From Marinibactrum halimedae (GTDB lineage: Bacteria; Pseudomonadota; Gammaproteobacteria; Pseudomonadales; Cellvibrionaceae): a stretch of DNA of 64,000 bases. Below the pieces are notes generated by a model. The model was given only the letters and a program-made list of their open reading frames with translations, ran no database searches and had not been told where the DNA came from. Shown here in pieces: positions 40,550 through 50,386 of this stretch; within the stretch, counting starts at the first letter, position 1, and each line of letters begins with the position of its first letter. The position numbers were made by a program, and so were the translations under genes. The stretch is from the NCBI RefSeq assembly GCF_021234875.1, contig NZ_JAJQVM010000019.1, positions 45,762-109,761 of the forward strand, read 5' to 3'.

Positions 40550-41335
40550 GTGGATAAACTTAAACAAATTATTTCTCAAAAGCGTGCCGCCACTGGTACC
40601 TCACAGCAAGATCCGAACAGCCATGACCTGGTAAATCGATTCATTGCCGGTGACATGCTACTCACCAAGGAAGAAAAAAAGCGACTTTGGTCTCCAATAC
40701 AAATGGCAGACAAAAAAGTTATTTACCAAGGAATGGAGAATCTTGATGTGTTAAACGCTTACCGAGAAATCAGGACAAAACTGCTTCGTCAATCTGGAGG
40801 CTCAAGTTCCATTGTCTTAGTTAGTAGTGTAGGTCCCAAAAGCCATCATGAATCTGATGTTGCTTTTAACCTTGCAACCAGTTTCGCAATGGATACCAGC
40901 AAGTCTTCCATTTACGTTGACTGCAACCCATACACGGAAGATCGTCAAGATCTAGCCATTCGCCAATTCGAAGTAGGCTTAACTGACCACTTACAGAACA
41001 CAAATATCTCATTAGCCGATGCAACTTACCCCTCTGGCGTAGAACACCTTAAAATCATCCCAACAGGGGCGCACACTGATACAGCGGCTGAATTTTTTAA
41101 TAATCCACGACTGGGCGGAATCTTTAACGAAATCAAGTATTCATTGCCTCACGTATTCATTTTTATCAACACTCCCCCTGCACTTCATTATTCGGAAGCA
41201 TCAATCCTGGCAGATATTGTTGATTTAGCGATCCTTGTCGTTCCCCCCAAAAAAGCCACAGCCGACAGCATTAACTCTGCAGTAGATTTAATTGGTCGCG
41301 ATAAAGTAGCCGGTGTAATTTTTAGTGAACACTAG
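40550..41335 (+). CDS. Degenerate BY-kinase homologue (CpsD/Wzc-type fold, motifs lost)
   Basis: A 261-residue cytoplasmic protein with the order of a bacterial tyrosine autokinase domain but without its catalytic motifs. The Walker A position (about 92–105) reads SSVGPKSHHESDVAFNLA in place of the usual PGEGKS/T-type loop, so the P-loop lysine and Ser/Thr order is lost. The Walker A' position reads VDCNPY (no second Asp, no Arg) and the Walker B position reads FINTPP, with Asn207 replacing Asp. There is no C-terminal tyrosine cluster. Still recognisable are YREIRTKLL, PRLGGIFNEI and ADIVDLAILVVPPKKA. Start is GTG at 40550. It probably works as a structural partner of the Wzz-like protein, not as a kinase. 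Confidence 0.8.
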   Translation: MDKLKQIISQKRAATGTSQQDPNSHDLVNRFIAGDMLLTKEEKKRLWSPIQMADKKVIYQGMENLDVLNAYREIRTKLLRQSGGSSSIVLVSSVGPKSHHESDVAFNLATSFAMDTSKSSIYVDCNPYTEDRQDLAIRQFEVGLTDHLQNTNISLADATYPSGVEHLKIIPTGAHTDTAAEFFNNPRLGGIFNEIKYSLPHVFIFINTPPALHYSEASILADIVDLAILVVPPKKATADSINSAVDLIGRDKVAGVIFSEH

Positions 41336-42725
41336 ACGCAAGCAAACCAGCACAGTCATAAAAAAGTCATCGTATCTAAAAAGTCGAGCGAGGCGCTTTA
41401 ATGCACTAACCGGAACTAGCGGCATCAAGATAGTCAGCTTGCTTCTAGCAATTGTGCTTCTACCTGCAACATCTCATGCAGATTTCAGCGCATTTGGTAC
41501 CCTACAAACACAGTTCAGCGATAACGCCAACAAAACTAATGACGATGAGTTTGATCAAAGAGAAGATCAGCTGATTATTGGGCTAGGTTACGAAGAAAAT
41601 CGCAGCTGGATAGACCTTCAGGCAGATTACCAGGCAACTCGCTATAACTTTGATACAGATAGCCCAAGAGCTCAAACGAATCGTACAGAATACTTAGGTG
41701 AAACACAGCTTCACTTGGAAAACGCCACACGAATCATTGAGTTTGATGCTAGGCACGAACGAGACCGCTTATTGAGCAATCCTGAAGAGCTCTCTCTTCA
41801 AGATAATTTCTTAGCACGTGATACTATTTCTTTGTCTCCTGTCGTCAATATTCTCAGCACCCAAGCTGATACACTATCTGTCTTCGGTACCTACTCAGAA
41901 ACACGCTTTGATCAACAGGCCAGCGGAGGAAATGGTTTTGATAGCTCAAGATCCGGTCTCGGGCTTAGTTGGCGCAGATCTTTATCCGAAGTCGATCAGA
42001 TTGTTTTATCATTACAAGATCAGGACATTGATTACGATGCTCTAGAAAGCGACTTTGGTTACCAGCGCTATACACTTTCCTACATTGCCACACTAAGAAG
42101 AATCGATTATTCATTTACAGCCGGCTTCAACGCCTATGAAGACCCCAGCGGGGAGACCTTTAACTCGCCTTTAGGAAGAATCACACTCGGCTATCGCAAT
42201 GGCCAAACCTCAGTAACTGCCGACTCTTCCTTTTCTATAACCGATACATCATTAGGCAACCAAATGATCGGCGACATTGCCGACAACCTCTCGCAAGGCT
42301 CAAATGGCAATATACAGTTCATTGACCAATATAAGCTCTGGAATACCAGCGTTACCGTTAACACCTCCATTTGCAATCTTTGTACACTCAGAACATCTTT
42401 GACGTATACAGAACAAGAATACAACGTGCGCACCAGTGAGGATATCGAGCAAATCATTCTCAGCTCCGACGTTTCCTATGAGCTGTCCACGTTAGATAGC
42501 CTATCTTTCGGTATCACCTATACTGATTTGTCCTTACAAAACCCCTCTATTGATTCCATAAACCAAGCTTTTGATTCAACTGCCGTCAATTTTGAATACA
42601 ACCGCACCCTTTCGAGGAACATCAATGCACGCGCTCGATTCCAAAATGAGCAACGCAATAGCCCTGATGAAGCACGGAACTACACAGAGAACACTCTACT
42701 GATATCAATTACTTATACATACTGA
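41325..42725 (+). CDS. Outer-membrane beta-barrel protein of the polysaccharide locus
   Basis: A 466-residue exported protein. A long basic leader (about 35 residues) precedes a hydrophobic stretch IVSLLLAIVLLPATSHA, with cleavage after SHA. The mature chain is a series of alternating amphipathic strands with many aromatic residues and ends ISITYTY, the aromatic C-terminus expected for outer-membrane barrels. Its place after the Wza, Wzz and kinase-like genes matches the uncharacterised barrel proteins of exosortase-associated polysaccharide loci. The start is GTG at 41325, overlapping the preceding gene by 11 bp, without a good ribosome site. A role in passage of the polymer through the outer membrane is inferred. 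Confidence 0.78.
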   Translation: MNTRRKQTSTVIKKSSYLKSRARRFNALTGTSGIKIVSLLLAIVLLPATSHADFSAFGTLQTQFSDNANKTNDDEFDQREDQLIIGLGYEENRSWIDLQADYQATRYNFDTDSPRAQTNRTEYLGETQLHLENATRIIEFDARHERDRLLSNPEELSLQDNFLARDTISLSPVVNILSTQADTLSVFGTYSETRFDQQASGGNGFDSSRSGLGLSWRRSLSEVDQIVLSLQDQDIDYDALESDFGYQRYTLSYIATLRRIDYSFTAGFNAYEDPSGETFNSPLGRITLGYRNGQTSVTADSSFSITDTSLGNQMIGDIADNLSQGSNGNIQFIDQYKLWNTSVTVNTSICNLCTLRTSLTYTEQEYNVRTSEDIEQIILSSDVSYELSTLDSLSFGITYTDLSLQNPSIDSINQAFDSTAVNFEYNRTLSRNINARARFQNEQRNSPDEARNYTENTLLISITYTY

Positions 42726-43022
42726 TCGCTAACATAACGAATATGCTGATTAATTGATCAAACCCCTTCCTTTTCTCGTCTGAAAATTCGTTAATCCACT
42801 GTTTTTGCACAAAAGAGTGTTTCAAACCGAAATTCGCCATTTATTGACGGGTATAAAAAACAGTAGAATACGCGCAGGCAGCCGATAGTGCCGCTCAGAT
42901 TAATGCCCTGCGAAGGCTAACTTTCATGAAACGTGGGAAGATTGCTGAGGACCCATGCGTGGTATCGCATTCTCTAAGTCTTGCGTCTTTCCGCCAAACA
43001 GCGCGCAAGTTTGCGCATGACA
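42726..43022 (+). other. Gap between polysaccharide locus and fusA2
   Basis: About 300 bp with no gene. TTGACG (42844) and TAGAAT (42864) occur but are only 14 bp apart, so a standard promoter cannot be claimed. No terminator for the polysaccharide arm was recognised. Confidence 0.4.
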
Positions 43023-45125
43023 ATGAGTAACCCCATGACAGATCTATCTTTATACAGAAATATTGGTATTTTCGCTCACGTAGACGCGGGAAAAACCACC
43101 TCTACCGAGCGTATTCTGAAACTCACCGGAAAAATCCACAAAACAGGTGAAGTGCATGATGGTGCTGCAACGACAGACTTCATGGAGCAAGAGGCAGAGC
43201 GTGGTATTACCATCCAGTCCGCTGCGACAACTTGTTTCTGGAAAGATCACCGCTTAAACATCATCGACACCCCTGGGCACGTTGACTTCACTGTTGAAGT
43301 ATATCGCTCGCTAAAAGTACTTGATGGTGGCGTTGGTGTGTTCTGTGGTTCAGGTGGTGTAGAACCGCAATCTGAAACCAACTGGCGTTATGCGAATGAA
43401 TCCGAAGTTGCTCGGGTTATTTTCGTCAACAAATTGGACCGTATGGGTGCCGACTTCTACCGCGTTGTAGAGCAAGTGAAAAAAGTACTTGGCGCAAACC
43501 CATTGGTAATGACTTTGCCAATCGGTATTGAAGATGACTTCAAAGGCGTGGTTGATGTACTCAGCCAAAAAGCCTACATCTGGGATGACTCAGGCCTTCC
43601 AGAAAACTATGAAGTCGTTGATATTCCAGACGAGCTAAAAGAAAAAGCCGCTGAATACCGTGAGCAATTGATCGAAACCGCCGTTGAACAAGACGACGAC
43701 CTGATGATGGCGTACATGGAAGGTGAAGAGCCTTCAGAGGAAGACATCAAACGCTGTATCCGTAAAGGTACTCGCGAGTTGGCGTTCTTCCCGACTTACT
43801 GTGGTTCTGCATTCAAAAACAAAGGTATCCAATTGGTATTGGATGCGGTTATTGATTACTTACCAGCACCAACCGAAGTGGATCCACAACCATTGACCGA
43901 CGAAGAAACTGGCGAACCAACGGGTGAAGTGGCCACCGTGTCTGCGGAAGAGCCTCTGCGTGCCTTAGCATTCAAAATTATGGACGACCGTTTCGGTGCA
44001 TTGACCTTTATCCGTATTTACTCGGGTGTCCTAGAGAAGGGCATGACCGTGCTGAACTCTTACACCGGCAAAACCGAGCGTATCGGACGTATGGTGGAAA
44101 TGCACGCTGACGAGCGTACTGAACTGAGCCGTGCACAAGCGGGTGACATCATCGCTGTTGTGGGTATGAAAAACGTTCAAACCGGTCATACCCTTTGTGA
44201 TCCAAACAACCCATGTACTCTTGAGCCAATGATCTTCCCTGAGCCTGTAATTTCGATTGCAGTGAAGCCGAAAGACAAAGGTTCAGTTGAGAAAATGGGT
44301 ATCGCTATCGGTAAGATGGTTGCAGAAGACCCATCTTTCGTTGTTGAGACTGACGAAGATTCCGGCGAAACCATCCTAAAAGGTATGGGTGAACTTCACT
44401 TAGATATCAAGGTGGACATCCTGAAGCGTACCTATGGTGTTGAGCTGGAAGTGGGACAGCCTCAAGTTGCTTACCGCGAAACCATCACTCAGGCCATCGA
44501 AGATTCTTACACTCATAAGAAGCAATCGGGTGGTTCTGGTCAATTCGGTAAGATCGATTACCGCATCAAGCCAGGTGAGCCAGGTTCCGGCTTCCAATTC
44601 GAATCTAGCGTTGTGGGTGGTAACGTACCGAAGGAATACTTCCCTGCGATCGAGAAAGGCTTTGCTGGCATGATGGAAGAAGGCCCAATGGCAGGCTTCC
44701 CAGTGTTAGACGTACAAGTCGAGCTTTTCGATGGTTCTTACCATGCGGTTGACTCTTCTGCGGTAGCGTTTGAAATCGCAGCAAAAGGCGCCTTCCGTCA
44801 ATCTATGCCTAAAGCCGGCCCACAACTGATTGAGCCTATCATGAAAGTTGACGTTTTCACTCCGGACGATAATGTCGGTGACGTTATTGGTGACCTTAAC
44901 CGCCGCCGTGGAATGATCAAAGATCAAGAGCCTGGTACTACTGGCGTGCGCATCAAAGCTGACGTGCCACTATCAGAAATGTTCGGCTACATTGGTCACT
45001 TGCGTACCATTACCTCAGGTCGTGGGCAATTCTCTATGGAATTCTCTCACTACTTACCATGCCCACAAAATGTGGCTGAAGACGTAATTGCCAAAGAGAA
45101 AGAAAAGAAAGAAGCCAAAAAGTAA
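43023..45125 (+). CDS. fusA2: Second elongation factor G (EF-G2 type)
   Basis: A 700-residue GTPase of the EF-G family. G1 is [15 protein letters not shown], the switch II region DTPGHVDF, and NKLD is the G4 motif. Domain II has [11 protein letters not shown] and domain [15 protein letters not shown]. It is divergent from the canonical fusA also in this window, with changes such as ETNWRYANE for the usual ETVWRQANK, and resembles the EF-G2 forms of vibrios and pseudomonads, whose role differs from the main factor and is not fixed. Possible starts are 43017, 43023 and 43035; none has a clear ribosome site, and 43035 ([13 protein letters not shown]) fits relatives best. Monocistronic, ending at a strong terminator. 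Confidence 0.92.
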   Translation: MSNPMTDLSLYRNIGIFAHVDAGKTTSTERILKLTGKIHKTGEVHDGAATTDFMEQEAERGITIQSAATTCFWKDHRLNIIDTPGHVDFTVEVYRSLKVLDGGVGVFCGSGGVEPQSETNWRYANESEVARVIFVNKLDRMGADFYRVVEQVKKVLGANPLVMTLPIGIEDDFKGVVDVLSQKAYIWDDSGLPENYEVVDIPDELKEKAAEYREQLIETAVEQDDDLMMAYMEGEEPSEEDIKRCIRKGTRELAFFPTYCGSAFKNKGIQLVLDAVIDYLPAPTEVDPQPLTDEETGEPTGEVATVSAEEPLRALAFKIMDDRFGALTFIRIYSGVLEKGMTVLNSYTGKTERIGRMVEMHADERTELSRAQAGDIIAVVGMKNVQTGHTLCDPNNPCTLEPMIFPEPVISIAVKPKDKGSVEKMGIAIGKMVAEDPSFVVETDEDSGETILKGMGELHLDIKVDILKRTYGVELEVGQPQVAYRETITQAIEDSYTHKKQSGGSGQFGKIDYRIKPGEPGSGFQFESSVVGGNVPKEYFPAIEKGFAGMMEEGPMAGFPVLDVQVELFDGSYHAVDSSAVAFEIAAKGAFRQSMPKAGPQLIEPIMKVDVFTPDDNVGDVIGDLNRRRGMIKDQEPGTTGVRIKADVPLSEMFGYIGHLRTITSGRGQFSMEFSHYLPCPQNVAEDVIAKEKEKKEAKK

Positions 45126-45144
45126 TTAGGCTTTAAACTCTACC

Positions 45145-45179
45145 AAAAAGCCCAGTGAGGAATCCTCACTGGGCTTTTT
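45145..45179. terminator. Strong bidirectional terminator between fusA2 and the small secreted protein gene
   Basis: A 12-bp stem GCCCAGTGAGGA/TCCTCACTGGGC with almost no loop, flanked by five A and five T. It lies 20 bp past fusA2 and 26 bp past the convergent small gene, so it can serve both. Confidence 0.92.
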
Positions 45180-45204
45180 ATTAATAGATTCGGGGAAAAT
45201 AACT

Positions 45205-45546
45205 CTATTTCCACATACTCACGTTATGAGCAATACATCGAGTTTCATTAGCAGTCCCACTTTTCCAATCAAACCATACACTTACATCTCTATCACTGAT
45301 TAAAGCGGCCATTAACATAGAATACGCTTCTTGGTGATTTTCTTGCTGAGCAGGCAGATAAAAACCTTTACCAAATGAATCTGTGAAGTTACAAGTACAC
45401 CGGCCATTAGGCTCTAAAGCAAAATACAAATCACCATTACTCTCCGCATATAACCGACTTACTTTTCCAGGACATCCTTCTGCGGAGTATGAGGACACTG
45501 AGAAAAATGACAAAAAGCTCAAAAACCCTAAAAGAAAAACTTTCAT
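45205..45546 (-). CDS. Small secreted cysteine-containing protein of unknown function
   Basis: A 113-residue protein read from ATG at 45546, giving MKVFLLGFLSFLSFFSVSS and likely cleavage after SYSA. The mature part has four cysteines (EGCPG, GRCTCNF, ETRCIA), enough for two disulfides, and is otherwise not recognised. Upstream in-frame starts at 45561 and 45594 exist; the latter lies inside the tuf terminator and is unlikely. It sits between tuf and fusA2, where the S10 operon is found in many relatives. Expression would need read-through of the tuf terminator or a promoter not recognised here. Confidence 0.6.
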   Translation of the reverse strand: MKVFLLGFLSFLSFFSVSSYSAEGCPGKVSRLYAESNGDLYFALEPNGRCTCNFTDSFGKGFYLPAQQENHQEAYSMLMAALISDRDVSVWFDWKSGTANETRCIAHNVSMWK

Positions 45547-45563
45547 TAATAAACATTCCATAT

Positions 45564-45591
45564 AAAAAAAGCCTCTAAAAAGAGGCTTTTT
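45564..45591 (-). terminator. Terminator of the str operon after tuf
   Basis: GCCTCT and AGAGGC arms with an AAAA loop, flanked by A and T tracts. It is 25 bp past the tuf stop on the minus strand. Confidence 0.85.
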
Positions 45592-45615
45592 CAATTAAGG
45601 CGAAACACGTCTTAA

Positions 45616-46839
45616 TTATTCGATGATCTTGGCAACAACACCAGCACCAACGGTACGACCACCTTCACGAATCGCGAAGCGTAAACCTTCGTCCATCGCA
45701 ATTGGGCAGATCAAGGTAACGGTCATTTGAATGTTGTCACCTGGCATGACCATTTCAACGCCTTCTGGCAACTCACAAGCACCGGTTACATCGGTAGTAC
45801 GGAAGTAGAACTGTGGACGGTAGCCTTTGAAGAATGGGGTATGACGACCACCTTCATCTTTAGATAATACGTACACTTCACCTTCAAACTTAGTGTGCGG
45901 AGTGATTGAGCCAGGAGCAGACAATACTTGCCCACGTTCAACTTCGTCACGCTTAGTACCACGCAAAAGCACACCAACGTTCTCACCTGCACGACCTTCG
46001 TCAAGCAGTTTGCGGAACATCTCCACACCAGTACAGGTGGTTTTGGTGGTTTCTTTGATACCAACGATTTCAATTTCTTCGCCTACTTTGATGATACCGC
46101 GCTCAACACGACCGGTAACAACCGTACCACGACCTTGAATTGAGAATACGTCTTCGATCGGCATAATGAAGGCACCGTCGATTGCACGCTCTGGTTCAGG
46201 AATGTAAGAATCTAACGCTTCAACTAATTTCTTAACCGCGCTAGTGCCCAACTCGTTGTCATCTTCACCATTCAACGCCATTAACGCAGAACCAGCGATG
46301 ATTGGCGTGTCGTCACCTGGGAATTCGTAAGTGTCTAGCAACTCACGGATTTCCATTTCAACCAACTCAAGCATTTCGGCGTATTCTTCAGAATCAACAC
46401 CACCACAGTCTTCCGCCAACAAATCAGCTTTGTTCAAGAAAACAACGATGTAAGGTACACCTACCTGACGAGACAACAAGATGTGCTCACGAGTCTGAGG
46501 CATAGGGCCGTCAGTCGCACCACACACCAAAATAGCGCCGTCCATCTGAGCAGCACCAGTAATCATGTTTTTCACGTAGTCGGCGTGCCCTGGGCAGTCA
46601 ACGTGCGCGTAGTGACGAATAGTAGAATCGTACTCAACGTGAGAGGTCGCAATGGTAATACCGCGCTCACGCTCTTCTGGCGCATTGTCGATACCATCGA
46701 AAGCAACAGCTTCACCGCCGAACACTTCTGCACAAACGCGAGTCAATGCGGCAGTCAAAGTGGTTTTACCGTGGTCAACGTGACCAATGGTGCCCACGTT
46801 TACGTGGGGTTTACTACGTTCAAAAGTTTCCTTAGCCAC
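45616..46839 (-). CDS. tuf: Elongation factor Tu, copy 1 (str operon)
   Basis: GTPase that delivers aminoacyl-tRNA to the ribosome. 407 residues, somewhat longer than the 394 of E. coli, with an insertion in the G domain around [19 protein letters not shown]1 is GHVDHGKTT, switch [14 protein letters not shown], and NKADLL is the NKxD motif. It encodes the same protein as the copy at the window end, as far as that is visible. Last gene of rpsL–rpsG–fusA–tuf. The first ~590 bases are identical to the other copy, the rest differ only at synonymous sites. Confidence 0.97.
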   Translation of the reverse strand: MAKETFERSKPHVNVGTIGHVDHGKTTLTAALTRVCAEVFGGEAVAFDGIDNAPEERERGITIATSHVEYDSTIRHYAHVDCPGHADYVKNMITGAAQMDGAILVCGATDGPMPQTREHILLSRQVGVPYIVVFLNKADLLAEDCGGVDSEEYAEMLELVEMEIRELLDTYEFPGDDTPIIAGSALMALNGEDDNELGTSAVKKLVEALDSYIPEPERAIDGAFIMPIEDVFSIQGRGTVVTGRVERGIIKVGEEIEIVGIKETTKTTCTGVEMFRKLLDEGRAGENVGVLLRGTKRDEVERGQVLSAPGSITPHTKFEGEVYVLSKDEGGRHTPFFKGYRPQFYFRTTDVTGACELPEGVEMVMPGDNIQMTVTLICPIAMDEGLRFAIREGGRTVGAGVVAKIIE

Positions 46840-46913
46840 TGTATTTTTCCTCTATTTTCAGCAACTGTGTAATTAAATAAACCGGGCAACAAACCCAGCC
46901 AATTCTCGGGAAA

Positions 46914-49025
46914 TTAATAACCAATGGTGTTCTTTGCAATAATTTCATCAGCCACATTTTTCGGGGCTTCTGAATAGCGCTCAAACTCCATGGTAAAAGT
47001 CGCTCTGCCCTGAGTAGCAGAACGTAAATCCGTGGCGTAACCGAACATTTCGGCAAGGGGAACCTCTGCGTTTACAACTTTTCCAGAAACGCTTTCTTCC
47101 ATCCCCTGAATCATGCCACGACGACGATTCAAATCACCGACAACATCCCCCATATTTTCTTCTGGGGTCACCACCTCTACTTTCATCAGTGGTTCGAGCA
47201 ATACCGCTCCACCTTGCTGTTTCAGTGATTTAGTCGCCATCGATGCGGCAATTTTAAACGCCATTTCACTGGAGTCTACATCGTGGTAAGAACCATCGTA
47301 TAACGTGGCTTTTAAACCCAACAATGGAAATCCAGCAACGATACCGTTTTGCATTTGCTCTGCGATACCTTTCTCCACCGCTGGAATGTATTCCTTAGGA
47401 ACTGTACCCCCAACGATTTCATTCACAAATTCTAAACCTTCCGCATTATCATCTTCGGCTGGTTCGAAACGTACCCAAACATGACCGAATTGACCTCGAC
47501 CACCAGATTGGCGAACGAACTTGCCTTCAATTTCACACGCTTTGGTAATGCGCTCACGGTAAGCAACTTGGGGTTTACCAATATTGGCTTCTACCGAAAA
47601 CTCACGACGCATACGGTCAACAATGATATCCAAATGAAGCTCGCCCATGCCGGAAATAATGGTCTGGCCGGTCTCTTCATCGGTTTTAACACGGAAAGAA
47701 GGGTCTTCTTGAGCTAACTTGCCTAACGCTATGCCCATTTTTTCCTGATCTGCTTTTGATCTCGGCTCAACTGCCACCGAAATAACGGGCTCAGGAAACT
47801 CCATACGCTCTAAAACAATCTTGCCTTGCTCATCGCACAAGGTGTCACCGGTCGTGACATCTTTCAAGCCAATGGCCGCTGCGATGTCGCCCGCCAAAAC
47901 CACTTTAATTTCTTCACGAGAGTTCGAGTGCATCTGAACCATTCGGCCCACACGCTCTTTTTTAGACTTCACGGAGTTATAAACGGCCGTGCCGCTTTCT
48001 AACTTACCTGAGTACACTCGGAAGAAGGTCAGCGTTCCAACAAAAGGGTCTGTCGCAATTTTGAATGCCAACGCAGAGAAAGGCGCATTATCATCAGCCA
48101 CACGTGTAGCAACTGTTTCGCCATCGTCCAATGTACCTTCAATCGCCTTCACTTCTGTTGGCGAAGGTAAATACTCGATGACCGCGTCCAGCATGGCTTG
48201 AACACCCTTATTCTTAAAGGCAGATCCACCAATAACCGGGACAATTTCATTTGCCAAAGTACGCTCACGAATACCCGCTTTAATGGCTTCTTCTGAAAGC
48301 TCACCACTTTCAAGGTATTCATTCATCAAGTCTTCATTGGCTTCTGCTGCAGCTTCCACCAAAAATTCTCGCATCTCTTCGCACTGATCTTGAAGATCTT
48401 CAGGAATGTCTCCGTATTCGAAGGTCATACCCATATCCTGCTCATTCCACAGGATGGCCTTCATCTTGATCAGGTCAACCACGCCTTTGAACTCATCTTC
48501 AGCACCGATGGTCATCTGTAAAGGAACTGCATTAGCCCCCAAACGAGACCCGAGCTGCTCAACAACGCGCTCAAAATCCGCTCCTGCACGGTCCATTTTG
48601 TTAACAAAAACAAGACGTGGTACTTCATATTTATTTGCTTGGCGCCAAACAGTCTCAGTCTGAGGTTGAACTCCCGATGAGCCGCATAGCACAACGACCG
48701 CACCATCAAGCACACGTAATGAACGCTCTACCTCAATAGTAAAGTCAACGTGCCCAGGAGTATCAATGATATTGACACGATGCTGATCAAATTGTTGCTG
48801 CATACCCGACCAAAAACAGGTGGTGGCAGCGGAGGTAATGGTAATACCGCGCTCTTGTTCTTGTTCCATCCAATCCATAGTGGCAGCGCCATCATGAACC
48901 TCACCGATTTTATGTGATAAACCGGTGTAAAAGAGCACACGCTCGGTGGTGGTAGTTTTACCCGCATCTACGTGCGCACAAATTCCGATATTACGATAAC
49001 GTGAGATGGGTGTTTTGCGTGCCAC
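46914..49025 (-). CDS. fusA: Elongation factor G (canonical)
   Basis: Ribosomal translocase GTPase of the str operon. 703 residues. G1 is [15 protein letters not shown], the switch I/II regions are [20 protein letters not shown] and DTPGHVDF, and NKMD is the NKxD motif. Domain IV has [16 protein letters not shown]. It lies 110 bp after rpsG and 74 bp before tuf. This is the main EF-G; a second form is encoded at 43.0–45.1 kb. Confidence 0.98.
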   Translation of the reverse strand: MARKTPISRYRNIGICAHVDAGKTTTTERVLFYTGLSHKIGEVHDGAATMDWMEQEQERGITITSAATTCFWSGMQQQFDQHRVNIIDTPGHVDFTIEVERSLRVLDGAVVVLCGSSGVQPQTETVWRQANKYEVPRLVFVNKMDRAGADFERVVEQLGSRLGANAVPLQMTIGAEDEFKGVVDLIKMKAILWNEQDMGMTFEYGDIPEDLQDQCEEMREFLVEAAAEANEDLMNEYLESGELSEEAIKAGIRERTLANEIVPVIGGSAFKNKGVQAMLDAVIEYLPSPTEVKAIEGTLDDGETVATRVADDNAPFSALAFKIATDPFVGTLTFFRVYSGKLESGTAVYNSVKSKKERVGRMVQMHSNSREEIKVVLAGDIAAAIGLKDVTTGDTLCDEQGKIVLERMEFPEPVISVAVEPRSKADQEKMGIALGKLAQEDPSFRVKTDEETGQTIISGMGELHLDIIVDRMRREFSVEANIGKPQVAYRERITKACEIEGKFVRQSGGRGQFGHVWVRFEPAEDDNAEGLEFVNEIVGGTVPKEYIPAVEKGIAEQMQNGIVAGFPLLGLKATLYDGSYHDVDSSEMAFKIAASMATKSLKQQGGAVLLEPLMKVEVVTPEENMGDVVGDLNRRRGMIQGMEESVSGKVVNAEVPLAEMFGYATDLRSATQGRATFTMEFERYSEAPKNVADEIIAKNTIGY

Positions 49026-49135
49026 AGCGATTACTCCAAACAGTTATTTTTGTAAAAGCATGAGTTTCAAAACGTACAAAAGGCAGCGATAGTGCTGCCT
49101 TTTGAGACGTCCAAATCAAGCGAACCTGACTACCA

Positions 49136-49606
49136 TTAGAAGCGGTAGTGAGAGAATGCTTTGTTGGCTTCTGCCATACGATGTACGTCTTCGCGCTTCT
49201 TAACAGCCGCACCTTTGCTTTGTGATGCATCAATAAGCTCACCCGCTAAACGCTGAGCCATCGACTTCTCACCACGAGCACGTGAGTACTCTACCAACCA
49301 GCGCATTGCCAAAGCAGTACGACGAGCTGGACGAACTTCAACAGGTACTTGGTAAGTCGCACCACCAACACGGCGAGACTTAACCTCAACCATTGGCGCT
49401 ACGTTTTCAAGCGCTTCATCAAAGATCTCAATAGGATCTTTTTTCAATTTTTCTTCAACAATTTCAAGAGCACCGTAAACGATACGCTCAGCAACAGATT
49501 TTTTACCGCTGACCATTACGATGTTCATGAATTTCGCTAACGTGGTGTTACCAAACTTAGGATCTGGCAAAATTTCACGTTTAGCGACAACGCGTCTTCT
49601 TGGCAT
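49136..49606 (-). CDS. rpsG: Ribosomal protein uS7
   Basis: 30S head protein that nucleates folding of the 3' domain of 16S rRNA; in E. coli it also represses its own operon. 156 residues with [19 protein letters not shown] at the start and the conserved [16 protein letters not shown] and [20 protein letters not shown]. The start has AGAGGCG upstream. Between rpsL and fusA. Confidence 0.98.
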   Translation of the reverse strand: MPRRRVVAKREILPDPKFGNTTLAKFMNIVMVSGKKSVAERIVYGALEIVEEKLKKDPIEIFDEALENVAPMVEVKSRRVGGATYQVPVEVRPARRTALAMRWLVEYSRARGEKSMAQRLAGELIDASQSKGAAVKKREDVHRMAEANKAFSHYRF

Positions 49607-49753
49607 TGTAAATCGCCTCTCTTCAGGGGTTTCTAAGACAACGCTCTCACATTTTGCTCACTTACGCTGACATCTTATGAGCGCGCTTAGCCTTACTCGG
49701 TTCTACCGAAAACGTTAATACGATCTTCGCAGCTAGCACTGCGATTTAAGGTC

Positions 49754-50125
49754 TTACTTAGGACGCTTAGTACCGTACTTGGAACGACCTTGTTTACGGT
49801 CATTCACACCAGAGGTATCCAACGCACCACGAACGGTGTGGTAGCGGACACCAGGCAAGTCTTTAACACGACCGCCGCGAATCAAAACAACACTATGCTC
49901 TTGCAAGTTGTGACCTTCACCACCGATGTACGAAGTTACTTCGTAGCCATTGGTTAAGCGAACACGACAAACTTTACGCAATGCAGAGTTTGGTTTTTTC
50001 GGGGTAGTAGTGTAAACACGAGTACAAACGCCACGTCTTTGTGGGCATGCTTCGAGCGCACGTACATCGCTAGCAACTGCCTTACGTTTTCTCGGCTTAC
50101 GAACCAACTGGTTGATCGTTGCCAT
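49754..50125 (-). CDS. rpsL: Ribosomal protein uS12
   Basis: Decoding-centre protein of the 30S subunit. The start at 50125 gives [15 protein letters not shown] and a 123-residue protein; the open frame goes nine codons further without support. [16 protein letters not shown] and [13 protein letters not shown] contain the lysines associated with streptomycin sensitivity, both unchanged. First gene of the str operon, behind a strong promoter. Confidence 0.98.
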   Translation of the reverse strand: MATINQLVRKPRKRKAVASDVRALEACPQRRGVCTRVYTTTPKKPNSALRKVCRVRLTNGYEVTSYIGGEGHNLQEHSVVLIRGGRVKDLPGVRYHTVRGALDTSGVNDRKQGRSKYGTKRPK

Positions 50126-50251
50126 GAAAATAAACTCCAAATTAATATTCATTTCCCTGTCCCAAAAGGCGATTAATCACAAAGTTGTGATTGGTGCAAA
50201 TGGCTAGGGAAAAGTGATAGAAAGAATAACCCCAATAAAACGGGGTGCGGC

Positions 50252-50280
50252 ATTATAAGTATGGCTTTACTAGAGTTCAA
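50252..50280 (-). promoter_or_regulatory. Strong sigma-70 promoter of the str operon
   Basis: On the minus strand TTGAAC (50280–50275), a 17-bp spacer and a perfect TATAAT (50257–50252), followed by the GC-rich GCCGCACCCCG. Such a GC-rich discriminator is typical of promoters under ppGpp/DksA control. The leader to rpsL would be about 120 bases. Confidence 0.85.
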
Positions 50281-50344
50281 CCCCTGCACAAAGCGCGCAG
50301 GATTTAACTTGATAGTTTTACTGAATTTGCCGTATAGCAAACAT

Positions 50345-50372
50345 AAAAAACGCCCCAAAAGGGGCGTTTTTT
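50345..50372 (-). terminator. Terminator after rpoC
   Basis: ACGCCCC and GGGGCGT arms with an AAAA loop, flanked by A and T tracts, 15 bp past the rpoC stop. It separates the rpoBC transcript from the str promoter. Confidence 0.92.
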
Positions 50373-50386
50373 CCGAAAATTGAATT

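Noticed and set aside
24279..42725. A prophage, integrative element or insertion sequence carrying the polysaccharide locus
   Set aside because: No integrase, transposase, terminal repeats or tRNA attachment site was seen at either border.
42841..42870. Promoter for fusA2 from TTGACG and TAGAAT
   Set aside because: The spacer is only 14 bp, too short for a sigma-70 promoter to be claimed.
50173..50358. 61-codon frame in the rpoC–rpsL gap
   Set aside because: It covers the rpoC terminator and the str promoter, which explain the sequence better.
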